DNA of 64,000 bases from Pseudomonas moorei (GTDB taxonomy: Bacteria; Pseudomonadota; Gammaproteobacteria; Pseudomonadales; Pseudomonadaceae): positions 372,001-436,000 of the forward strand of contig NZ_VZPP01000006.1 in the NCBI RefSeq assembly GCF_008801475.1, given 5' to 3'. The translations under genes and the position numbers were made by a program. Within the stretch, counting starts at the first letter, position 1. Each line of letters opens with the position of its first letter. The notes beneath the pieces were generated by a model, which was given only the letters and a program-made list of their open reading frames with translations, was not told the origin of the DNA and did no database searches. Of this stretch, positions 20,357-28,513 are shown in pieces.

Positions 20357-21877
20357 GTGGGGCCATTTATCAGAAAAACCAAAAAACTAATTCTACATCC
20401 TCGAAAATTTTTTATTGACCGCCAACGAAAAATTGATGCCGCTAAATCACAACCGGCCACCACAATCAAAAAACCTCAACAAAAGCCAAAGTACAAACTG
20501 TACTTGAACTCAAATTTTACCAATAGCGAAAAACTTAATAGCCACACAATCAACATCCTAAAAAACCATGCAAATCTTCAGGTTGGAGATTACCGCTTTG
20601 CCTATAGTGATATCATTATTGAAATCTCAGGCAAAGTATATATCGCCGAACTCAGCTCACCTATTGAAAACAACACTCTTGTAAAAGGTTTTTTTCTAGC
20701 AACAGCGAAAGAAGCTTTTGAAGGTGAAAAAAATAAAACCGATTCCATTTTCCTCGACATATTACACAAAATAAACATCGACCATATGAAATCCGTTGGC
20801 GATTTCAACTTACTCTTCAAGTACTACGAGGACCGCCCAGAACGCAATGAGCAATCGCAGATAAAATATGCTCTGAGCGCTGGTATTTACGAACCAGATA
20901 TCGTTGAAAAAGCGATATCCCTACTTACATCACAATCCACCCCTCCACCAAAAGACATTACCTTTTTATTCAAAAAATTATATAGAGTTCTGGGGACAGA
21001 TCAGAAGCTAGAACCGATAGCAAATAAGCTTTCAATACTTGTGAAAAAGGACTCGTATCCAGTTGACTTCATAATGCTGCTTGCCGCATTTTTTACTGAG
21101 AGCGGAGACTTTAAGCGAGCAATTGAAGTAGCAACAATAGCAAAAAGTAATGATCCTGAAGCATGGACAAAATACCGATACCTTGGACTATCACACTTAC
21201 TTTACTCCAGCGGCCAATGCTCAGAACTTGCAATCAAGCAAGATCACGACCTCTACCTATCGCTTAGTAGAAACGAATGGGAATTTGAAAAATATATCCT
21301 GGAAAACTCCCAGAGCCTTGCAATTGTTGGAAACTCGCCAGTTGAAGTATCGAGGAGAAAAGGTGAAATCATAGACAACCATAGAAAAGTCGTGCGATTC
21401 AATAGCGCCATCATTGATCATCCGCACTGCCTTGATTATGGAAAAAAAACAAATATATTAATCACCAATCCTAGATACTATGAAACCCAACGAAACAGGA
21501 AATACGATCTTGATTTCGTCATAATCTCTGACGGGAATTTATTCTCCACTAGAGATCTATATTATAAAATAAACGACCTTATACAATTCACAGACAACAT
21601 CTGCTTAATCCCCAGAAAAGTTGATCTACAACTCACACAAAAAATATATGCATCCCCAAGCAGCGGACTAAAGTTTCTGACTTGGCTCTACTCAATAAAC
21701 GGGACAATCCGTCAAAAAAGTTTATTCGGATTCTCCTTGACTGACCAAGCTCACGGGGTAGCTACATCTTATGCGAGCGGTAGAAAAGTAGGACTTAATA
21801 CTATACACAACTGGTCAAGCGAAAAAATCCATCTTGAAGAAATACTCCTCAAAGAAAGCTCAGAGGAATTTAATTAA
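20357..21877 (+). CDS. Two-part protein with C-terminal GT29 sialyltransferase-like domain
   Basis: This 506-residue AT-rich gene starts with GTG directly after the preceding stop, with GGAGG eight bases upstream. Residues about 1-310 match nothing I recognise; 200-300 look helical and TPR-like. Residues about 320-506 carry sialylmotif-like blocks in order. The L-like block is LAIVGNSP then IDNHRKVVRFNSA (320-352), the S-like block PSSGLKF to KSLFGFSL (433-462), and the VS-like block HNWSSE is His484-x4-Glu489. GT29 enzymes use CMP-sialic acid, and plant members act on Kdo or related sugars, so a CMP-activated acidic sugar donor is a reasonable inference. There is no signal peptide. Confidence 0.65.
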   Translation: MGPFIRKTKKLILHPRKFFIDRQRKIDAAKSQPATTIKKPQQKPKYKLYLNSNFTNSEKLNSHTINILKNHANLQVGDYRFAYSDIIIEISGKVYIAELSSPIENNTLVKGFFLATAKEAFEGEKNKTDSIFLDILHKINIDHMKSVGDFNLLFKYYEDRPERNEQSQIKYALSAGIYEPDIVEKAISLLTSQSTPPPKDITFLFKKLYRVLGTDQKLEPIANKLSILVKKDSYPVDFIMLLAAFFTESGDFKRAIEVATIAKSNDPEAWTKYRYLGLSHLLYSSGQCSELAIKQDHDLYLSLSRNEWEFEKYILENSQSLAIVGNSPVEVSRRKGEIIDNHRKVVRFNSAIIDHPHCLDYGKKTNILITNPRYYETQRNRKYDLDFVIISDGNLFSTRDLYYKINDLIQFTDNICLIPRKVDLQLTQKIYASPSSGLKFLTWLYSINGTIRQKSLFGFSLTDQAHGVATSYASGRKVGLNTIHNWSSEKIHLEEILLKESSEEFN

Positions 21878-22807
21878 ATGAAATTCGATATAGTAATACC
21901 ATTTAAAGATGCCGAAACCCATCTCCCAAACATCTGTGCTGATCTGGAAAACCAAACAAATAAAAATTTTACAGCCCATTTCGTATCAGATCAAAGCTCA
22001 GATGAATCTTTAGCATACCTAAAGAATGACTTCTCGTTCTCTTACCATGTATGGGAGTCGGACGGTATAGGGCCGGGTGCCGCCAGAAACACGGGAATAA
22101 ACAGTTCAAGTGGAGACTATATTCTCTTCATAGATGCCGATGACAGGATCACTAAAGACTACACTTCAAAATTCTACGAAAAAGCTCGATCAACTGGAGC
22201 TGACATTATTGAGTGCATGTACCAATCTATAGACTCAAACGGCACTATAGTCTCTGGAACAAACCTTGAGAGCTTCATTTCCTCCAGCGATAGATTTTTG
22301 GCACTTGTCTATGGCGACGTTCCGAGACTTTCCTGGGGGAAGGCCTATAAACGAAAAGCAATCGAAGATCGACATGCCTTTTTCCCCGAAAATATTCACA
22401 ATGGCGAAGACCATATATTTTTATTAAAAGCCTATAAAGACCTTCCTCATATCGAAATTATCTGCGAACACTTATACAGATGGATCAGACACCCGCAGAG
22501 TCTAACCAATAGGGAAACCACCGAAAAAACAATAGAAGACTTCGTTAGGGTAAGCGAACTTAAAGCTGAAATCTTGAATTTAACATCGGAAAACCGTCCT
22601 TCAGACGAAGAATTACTTTTAAAGTTTTCACGAAGAATCTTTAAAGAAGCCCGAATACTTATATCCAAAGTAATTTCAGATTCAAAAAACCCGCAAAATA
22701 TTATTCGACACCTGCGCGAGCTAATGTTGCAATCAACACATTTAAACTTGACCAAAGAAATTATAAAAAATGACAGCACAAGCTATTGGAAAGATGTAAT
22801 GGAATAG
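21878..22807 (+). CDS. GT2-family glycosyltransferase
   Basis: This 309-residue GT-A fold enzyme starts FDIVIPFKDAETHLPNIC. It has the donor-site motif VSDQSSDES, then GIGPGAARNTGI and the metal-binding DADDRI. The C-terminal half includes a typical acceptor-side HNGEDHIFLLK. It would transfer a sugar from a nucleotide-sugar donor in capsule synthesis; the linkage cannot be predicted. Its ATG follows the previous stop without a gap. With the acetyltransferase and GT29-like gene it forms the AT-rich serotype cassette. A strong terminator lies 90 bases downstream. Confidence 0.88.
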   Translation: MKFDIVIPFKDAETHLPNICADLENQTNKNFTAHFVSDQSSDESLAYLKNDFSFSYHVWESDGIGPGAARNTGINSSSGDYILFIDADDRITKDYTSKFYEKARSTGADIIECMYQSIDSNGTIVSGTNLESFISSSDRFLALVYGDVPRLSWGKAYKRKAIEDRHAFFPENIHNGEDHIFLLKAYKDLPHIEIICEHLYRWIRHPQSLTNRETTEKTIEDFVRVSELKAEILNLTSENRPSDEELLLKFSRRIFKEARILISKVISDSKNPQNIIRHLRELMLQSTHLNLTKEIIKNDSTSYWKDVME

Positions 22808-22896
22808 GTGCACTCTACCAAGTAGCGGGCGCTAATCTGCTATTTTAAGCCCTCCACCCGTGCAGAAATCTCGATAGCTGGTGCGCAGATAATGAA

Positions 22897-22932
22897 AAAC
22901 ACTAACGCGGTAATGGAACCGCGTTAGTGTTT
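22897..22932. terminator. Bidirectional terminator between glycan cassette and kpsF
   Basis: A 15-bp perfect stem (aaacactaacgcggt / accgcgttagtgttt) with loop aatgga ends the cassette. The A-run before and T-rich sequence after suit termination from both convergent sides. Confidence 0.85.
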
Positions 22933-23030
22933 ATCATGAACTGCTCCCCCCTTAAGCGCTAAGACTTGATTAGGTAAGCCAAAAATCAAGCCGCTCGCAC
23001 AGATATACCCCTTCTTTCTAACGTAATTGC

Positions 23031-23966
23031 TCAGTCAAAAATCTCCACAACCCCCACCACCTCACCACTCCCCTCTGCCGTCACCAGCAGCGCACGAATC
23101 TTGTGATCCAGCATATAAGCCTCTGCCTCACTCAACTGCGCATTCGCTTTCACGGTATGCGGGCTGGCGGTCATGAAGCTGGCGACGCGCTCGTTGACCA
23201 CACCCGGATTGCCCAGCAGTGCGCGGCGCAGGTCGCCGTCGGTGACGATGCCGACCAGTTTGTCGTTGTCCATCACCAGTGCCAGTCCCAGACGGCTGGA
23301 GGTCATGACCAGCAGGCAGTCGTGGAATGAGGTTTCGCGGGTAACCTTGGGGAGGTTGGTGTGCATCACGTCGCTGACACGGGTCAGCAGTTTGCGGCCG
23401 AGGCTGCCGCCGGGGTGGTAGCGGGCGAAGTCCATCGGTTTGAAGTCGAGGGCGCTGATCAGGGCGACAGCGAGGGCGTCGCCCATGGCCATGGTGGCCA
23501 GTGTCGAGGTGGTGGGTGCCAGGTTGTTCGGGCACACCTCGCGCTCGACGGAAATGTCGAGCCAGATGTCGGCGTGTTTGGCCAGGGTGGATTGGCCGTT
23601 GCCGGTCATGGCGATGATCTTGTTGCCGAAGGACTTCAGACTCGGGATCAGCTTGATGACTTCTTCTGTTTCACCGCTATAGGAAATCAGGATCAGTACA
23701 TCAATTGGCTTGAGCATGCCGAGGTCGCCGTGGAAGGCTTCGGCCGGATGCAGGAACAGACTTGGAGTGCCGGTAGAGGCGAAGGTGGCGACCATTTTCT
23801 GGCCGATCAAACCGGATTTGCCCATGCCGCATACCGCTGCACGACCTTTGCAACCGAGAATCAGTTCAACGGCACGTTGAAACTCGCCATCCAGGCGCTC
23901 TGCGAGTTGACCGATGGCTTGCGCCTGGGCGCAGAGTGCTTCTTTGGCAATTGGAAGGTGATTCAT
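23031..23966 (-). CDS. kpsF: D-arabinose 5-phosphate isomerase (KpsF/KdsD)
   Basis: This enzyme converts ribulose 5-phosphate to arabinose 5-phosphate, the first step of Kdo synthesis. The 311-residue protein has an N-terminal SIS domain with CGMGKSGLIGQK (near residue 46), ISYSGETEEVI and the key HPAEAFHGDLGML. Two CBS repeats start at about residue 205 (VSDVMHTNLP and VASFMTASPH). The ATG at 23966 gives the usual N-terminus, though no strong ribosome site is present. A housekeeping KdsD normally exists elsewhere, so this copy is likely dedicated to Kdo for the capsule linker. It is divergent from kpsC. Confidence 0.9.
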   Translation of the reverse strand: MNHLPIAKEALCAQAQAIGQLAERLDGEFQRAVELILGCKGRAAVCGMGKSGLIGQKMVATFASTGTPSLFLHPAEAFHGDLGMLKPIDVLILISYSGETEEVIKLIPSLKSFGNKIIAMTGNGQSTLAKHADIWLDISVEREVCPNNLAPTTSTLATMAMGDALAVALISALDFKPMDFARYHPGGSLGRKLLTRVSDVMHTNLPKVTRETSFHDCLLVMTSSRLGLALVMDNDKLVGIVTDGDLRRALLGNPGVVNERVASFMTASPHTVKANAQLSEAEAYMLDHKIRALLVTAEGSGEVVGVVEIFD

Positions 23967-24447
23967 GAGGGCGCTATCGTTCCTTGATTTTGAAGGCGCG
24001 TATGGTAACGGCTCAAAGTCAGGGAGGAAACGCGGATATACCTCCGTTTGTAGGAATTTTCCTGAATCGCTTGAGATGTGGGTGCTTATAAACGTTGGAA
24101 CCCAGGAACATCGAATCAAGGAAAAGAAGGTTGGGGGTCGCTGGGAGGGCCTCTTCGCTGGCAAGCCAGCTCCCACAAGGGAATGTGCCCCACCCGATTT
24201 TTGATGTCGTCAAGCGCGCCAGGCGGCGTGTTTTGACCGTTTATCGGACAGTTCAATTCCCTGCACCCGTCATGTTTGAAAAATCACGGGACTTGTGAAA
24301 AATCCGTAAAAAAACCCCTCCATTTCCTGAATGGAAGCTGTCCGTTTGTATTATCATTCGCGCCAAATTTTGATTTAGCGTTTTCCAGACACGACTGATT
24401 CGTGGCTGACTCAAGACTGCGCTCGTTACGGATATCTGCTGTTTTTT
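23967..24447. other. Divergent kpsF-kpsC intergenic region with a single REP
   Basis: This 481-base region contains a single REP (tcttcgctggcaagccagct, 24152-24171). A possible kpsC -10 (TATTAT, 24349-24354) lies there, with a small 6-bp hairpin (24319-24335) just upstream. The rest is AT-richer than its surroundings and no further gene is supported. Confidence 0.45.
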
Positions 24448-26481
24448 ATGGACAATGCCGCTTCACCGCGTCGCTCTTTGCTGATTCTGTCCAAAGGCGC
24501 GCAACAGATCTCTACGCTCCCCTCTTTGTTGCCCGAGTATCGGCTGCTCTGTGGGACGGTGCGTGACATTGCCCAGGCCGATGATGTGCTCGCGTGGGGG
24601 CGCAAGCCCAGCGCTTTACGCGCGCAGGCCGTGGCTGAAGAAGCCGGTTTGCCGCTGCTCACCGTCGAAGACGGTTTTCTGCGTTCTGTGGGGCTGGGGA
24701 CCGAAGAGCCGCCGCTGTCGCTGATTGTCGATCCAGTGGGCATCTATTACGACGCCACCGTGCCTTCTCGTTTGGAACAATTGATTCCCGTCCCGCTGAC
24801 GCAAGCGCAGAGCCTGCGTGCCCGTGCCTTGCAGGCCCGCTGGTGCGAGGAGCGCGTGTCCAAATACAACGGCGCCCGCATCGACGCCTGCGAGCTGCCG
24901 CAGCCCTGTGTGCTGGTGGCCGATCAGACCTGTGGCGATGCTTCACTGCAAGGCGCCACCGCCGCCGATTTCGAGCGCACGCTCGAGGCCGCGCTGACGG
25001 AGCATCCGCACAGTACCGTCGCGGTCAAGGTGCATCCGGATGTGGTGGCCGGGCGCAAGCACGGTCACTTCGACCTGGCGAAGCTGCGCAAGCATCCCCG
25101 CATCCATTTGATCAGCGATAACCGCCACCCGGCCGAGCTGATGCCAAACGTCCAGGCTGTCTACGTGATGACCTCGCAACTGGGCTTCGATGCACTGTTG
25201 TGGGACGTGCCCGTGCACACCTTTGGCATGCCGTTCTATGCCGGTTGGGGTTTGACCCTCGATGCCCTGCCCGCCCCTGCGCGGCGCCAACCGGTGAGTC
25301 TTGAACAGTTGCTGCATGCCGCGCTGGTGGAGTACCCGCGCTACGTCGACCCGGAAACGGGCGCGCCGTGCGAGCCGGAAACCGTGCTGGCATGGCTGGG
25401 CCTTCAACGAAGAATGCGCAGTCGCTTGCCCCATGATTTGCAAATGGTCGGTTTCAGCAAGTGGAAGCAGCCGTTGGTACTGGATTTCTTTAATGGTTCA
25501 GCCCCCCGATTTTCCCCTTCTTACAGACGTTCGAAAACGCCTGCGGCGGTGGTGACCTGGGGCTGCCAGCACGACTCGTTACTGGCTCAGCAGAAATACA
25601 CCAACCACCTCGGCCGCGTCGAAGACGGCTTCCTGCGCTCCGTCGGCCTGGGCGCAAAGAAAACCCGTCCACTGTCGTGGGTGTTCGACGACCTGGGGAT
25701 TTACTACGACGCCACCCGTCCTTCGCGCCTGGAACACCTCTTGCAGAACGAACCCTGGACTTCAGGTTTGCTGCAACGGGCCGCGGCCTTGCGCGAAGCG
25801 ATCTGTGCCGCCGGCGTGACCAAATACAACTTGCCTGGCACCACGTGGAAACGCCCCGCCGGTGTCGCGAAAGTAATTCTGGTCCCGGGTCAGGTCGAGT
25901 CCGATGCTTCGATTCGCTACGGCGCGCACCGGATCCGGCGCAATCTTGATTTGCTCAAGGCGGTGCGCGAGCGCCACCCGTTGGCGTGGCTGTTGTACAA
26001 GCCGCACCCGGAAGTATTGGCCGGCACTCGCGAGGCCGGTGACGGCGAAGAGCGCACCAGTGACTGGTGCAATCAGGTGGTGGGCGATGTGCCCTTCCAC
26101 CAACTGTTATCCGAAGTAGATGAGGTGCACGTACTGACCTCGCAATCAGGCTTCGAAGCCTTGTTGCGCGGCGTGCCGGTGACCACCTACGGCCAGCCGT
26201 TCTATGCCGGCTGGGGGCTGACCCGGGATCTGGGCATGAGCCCTGAAGTCCAGGCGCGCCGCACCCGGCGCCTGAGCCTGGACGAGTTGGTGGCGGCGAC
26301 GCTGATCCGCTACCCGACCTATGTCAGCCGCATCACCCGAAAATTCACCACCCCCGAACGCACGTTAATCGAGATTCAAAACTGGGATGAAGTACCTACC
26401 CAAGGAAGGCCTACGACATGGCGAGAGATGATTCAACACCTGGTCCTCAGCGCTTTGAAGCCACGCCCAAGAAACTCCTAG
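24448..26481 (+). CDS. kpsC: KpsC, dual-module capsule linker beta-Kdo transferase
   Basis: KpsC extends the poly-Kdo linker on the capsule lipid by adding alternating beta-Kdo residues from CMP-Kdo. The 677-residue protein carries two homologous GT modules. Each has VEDGFLRSVGLG (at about 73-84 and 391-402), then IYYDAT.PSRLE and VHP/PHPE. The block FYAGWGLT follows in each. In studied KpsC proteins the two modules form different linkages. The ATG at 24448 has only a weak ribosome site. It heads the operon kpsC-kpsS-SDR-LtaS-GNAT-kpsC-like, overlapping kpsS by 64 bases. Confidence 0.93.
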   Translation: MDNAASPRRSLLILSKGAQQISTLPSLLPEYRLLCGTVRDIAQADDVLAWGRKPSALRAQAVAEEAGLPLLTVEDGFLRSVGLGTEEPPLSLIVDPVGIYYDATVPSRLEQLIPVPLTQAQSLRARALQARWCEERVSKYNGARIDACELPQPCVLVADQTCGDASLQGATAADFERTLEAALTEHPHSTVAVKVHPDVVAGRKHGHFDLAKLRKHPRIHLISDNRHPAELMPNVQAVYVMTSQLGFDALLWDVPVHTFGMPFYAGWGLTLDALPAPARRQPVSLEQLLHAALVEYPRYVDPETGAPCEPETVLAWLGLQRRMRSRLPHDLQMVGFSKWKQPLVLDFFNGSAPRFSPSYRRSKTPAAVVTWGCQHDSLLAQQKYTNHLGRVEDGFLRSVGLGAKKTRPLSWVFDDLGIYYDATRPSRLEHLLQNEPWTSGLLQRAAALREAICAAGVTKYNLPGTTWKRPAGVAKVILVPGQVESDASIRYGAHRIRRNLDLLKAVRERHPLAWLLYKPHPEVLAGTREAGDGEERTSDWCNQVVGDVPFHQLLSEVDEVHVLTSQSGFEALLRGVPVTTYGQPFYAGWGLTRDLGMSPEVQARRTRRLSLDELVAATLIRYPTYVSRITRKFTTPERTLIEIQNWDEVPTQGRPTTWREMIQHLVLSALKPRPRNS

Positions 26482-27740
26482 TGCCGGTCGATCGCTCCCA
26501 ACGTCCTGTGTTGGTGAAACCGCGCAATTCGTTCCTGTTTCTGCAGGGCGTCAGTTCGCCGTTTTTCGCACGCCTGGTGCGCGCACTTCGGGCCGAAGGG
26601 CAGTTGGTGAAGTCGGTCAACTTCAACATGGGCGACACGCTCTATGGCAGTGGCGCGCGGGTGTTTTATTCCTCGCGGCCCGAGCAGTTGATGGACTTCT
26701 ACAGCCAGTGCTTCCGCGCGGACCACATTACCGACGTGGTGCTGTTCGGTGACTGCCGGCCGGTGCACCAGCCGGCGGTGGAACTGGCCAGGTCGCTGGG
26801 CATTCGCGTGCACGTGTTCGAAGAGGGTTACTTCCGCCCCTACTGGATCACCCTTGAGCGCAATGGCGTGAACAACCACTCGTTGCTGCCCCGTGATCCG
26901 GAGTGGTACCGGGAAGTCGGCAAGTACATCCCGCGTTATCACAATGGCGATTCGTTCCGCCTGTCCTTTGCTTCCCGGGCCTTCCACGATGTGATGTACC
27001 ACGTCGGTGGCGCGCTGAACAAAGTGGTGTTCCCCCACTACAAAACCCACGCGCCGTTCAACGCGGCTGTGGAGTATGCCGGCTACATTCGCCAGGGCAT
27101 TCGCCTGGTCAACGCCAAGGGCCGCGACTCCGAAGTCATCAGTGAAGTGGCGCGCAATCGCCATCGCACCTTCCTGTTGCCACTGCAACTGGACAGCGAT
27201 GCGCAGATCCGCGATCACTCGCCGTTCAAACACATGAAGGATGTGTTGAAGCATGTCATGGGTTCGTTCGCCCGCCATGCCGGCAGTGACACGCGCCTGG
27301 TGGTGAAGAACCATCCCCTGACCCCGGGTATCGTCAACTATCACCGAATCACCCGGCGAATCGCCCACAAACTCGGCATCGCCGACCGCGTGGACTTCCT
27401 CGAAAGCGGCCACATGCCGACGCTGCTGTCCCACGTCGCGGGCGTGATCACGGTCAACAGCACCGTCGGCGGTTCGTCGCTGATGCACAACGTGCCGACC
27501 ATTGCCCTGAGCGATCCGATCTACAACCTCAAGGGGCTGACCCACCAAGGCAGCCTCGACGACTTCTGGCACACGCCGGAACCGCCTGACACCACGTTGT
27601 TTCAGCGCTTTCGCAGCACGGTGATTCACACCACCCAGGTCAATGGCGGCTTTTATACCCGCTGCGGTATCGACATGGCCGTGAACAACTCGCTGGAAGT
27701 GCTGCTGGCCAAGACCTCAAGGATTGAACGCTACTTATGA
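26418..27740 (+). CDS. kpsS: KpsS, capsule linker initiating Kdo transferase
   Basis: KpsS adds the first beta-Kdo to the lipid acceptor, lyso-phosphatidylglycerol in E. coli, before KpsC extends it. The 440-residue protein shows FLQGVSSPFFARL near residue 35, VFEEGYFRPYWITLE and VNSTVGGSSLMHNVPTIAL, typical of KpsS. AAGGAAGG lies eight bases before the ATG at 26418, so the 64-base overlap with kpsC is real. It is followed by an SDR gene sharing an ATGA junction. Confidence 0.93.
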   Translation: MARDDSTPGPQRFEATPKKLLVPVDRSQRPVLVKPRNSFLFLQGVSSPFFARLVRALRAEGQLVKSVNFNMGDTLYGSGARVFYSSRPEQLMDFYSQCFRADHITDVVLFGDCRPVHQPAVELARSLGIRVHVFEEGYFRPYWITLERNGVNNHSLLPRDPEWYREVGKYIPRYHNGDSFRLSFASRAFHDVMYHVGGALNKVVFPHYKTHAPFNAAVEYAGYIRQGIRLVNAKGRDSEVISEVARNRHRTFLLPLQLDSDAQIRDHSPFKHMKDVLKHVMGSFARHAGSDTRLVVKNHPLTPGIVNYHRITRRIAHKLGIADRVDFLESGHMPTLLSHVAGVITVNSTVGGSSLMHNVPTIALSDPIYNLKGLTHQGSLDDFWHTPEPPDTTLFQRFRSTVIHTTQVNGGFYTRCGIDMAVNNSLEVLLAKTSRIERYL

Positions 27741-28513
27741 CGCTGCACAAAAAACCACGCTGCATCCTGATCACCGGCGCCACAGGTGGTATCGGCGGTG
27801 CATTGGCGCCCGCTTATGCGGCACCGGGCGTGACCCTGATCCTGCAGGGCCGACGCACCGAGCGTCTGGAAGAAATGGCCGAACAATGCCGCGCCGCCGG
27901 CGCACGGGTCATCCTCCACGCGCTCGACGTGCAGGACCTGCAAGCGGTGCGCGACTGGATCAGCCGGATCAGCGAAACCGAGCAACCGGACCTGATCATC
28001 GTCGGCGCCGGGCTCAATACCGCGACCGGGCCGAATGCCGAGGATGAAGCGTGGCAATTGTCCCAGGCAGTGATCGAGGTCAACGTCATGGCCGCCATTG
28101 CCACCGTGCAGGCGGCATTGCCGGCGATGCGCTCACGCAAGCACGGGCAGATCGCACTGTTCAGTTCCCTCGCCGGCTGGCGCGGGTTGCCGGCCACACC
28201 CAGCTACAGCGCCAGCAAGGCCGCGATCAAGGCGTACGGCGAGTCCATGCGCGACCTGGTCGCAGCTGACGGCGTGCGAATCAATGTGATCATGCCCGGG
28301 TATGTCGAATCGAAAATGTGCTTTGAAATGCCGGGGCCGAAACCGCTGCTGTGGAACCCGGACAAAGCCGCACAACGGATTCGTCGCGGCCTGGCCGCCA
28401 ATCAGGCGCGAATCAGTTTTCCCTTTCCCTTGAACCTCGGATGCTGGGCCCTTGGCGTGATTCCCCCGCGGATGTCCTCTGTAATTTTGCGATGGCTGGA
28501 CTACGGTGCCTGA
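27737..28513 (+). CDS. Short-chain dehydrogenase/reductase (WcbP-like)
   Basis: This 258-residue Rossmann enzyme has the NAD(P) motif TGATGGIGGAL (near residue 15), NVMAA, and the catalytic set Ser in LFSSLAG, then YSASKAAIKAYGE. The arrangement and the post-domain tail rich in Phe and Pro resemble membrane-associated SDRs such as 3-ketodihydrosphingosine reductases, and the capsule gene wcbP of Burkholderia as I recall it. It shares ATGA with the kpsS end and its stop overlaps the next start by eight bases. I infer that it reduces the keto product of the PKS-oxoamine synthase pair, but a sugar or acyl substrate is possible. Confidence 0.85.
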   Translation: MTLHKKPRCILITGATGGIGGALAPAYAAPGVTLILQGRRTERLEEMAEQCRAAGARVILHALDVQDLQAVRDWISRISETEQPDLIIVGAGLNTATGPNAEDEAWQLSQAVIEVNVMAAIATVQAALPAMRSRKHGQIALFSSLAGWRGLPATPSYSASKAAIKAYGESMRDLVAADGVRINVIMPGYVESKMCFEMPGPKPLLWNPDKAAQRIRRGLAANQARISFPFPLNLGCWALGVIPPRMSSVILRWLDYGA

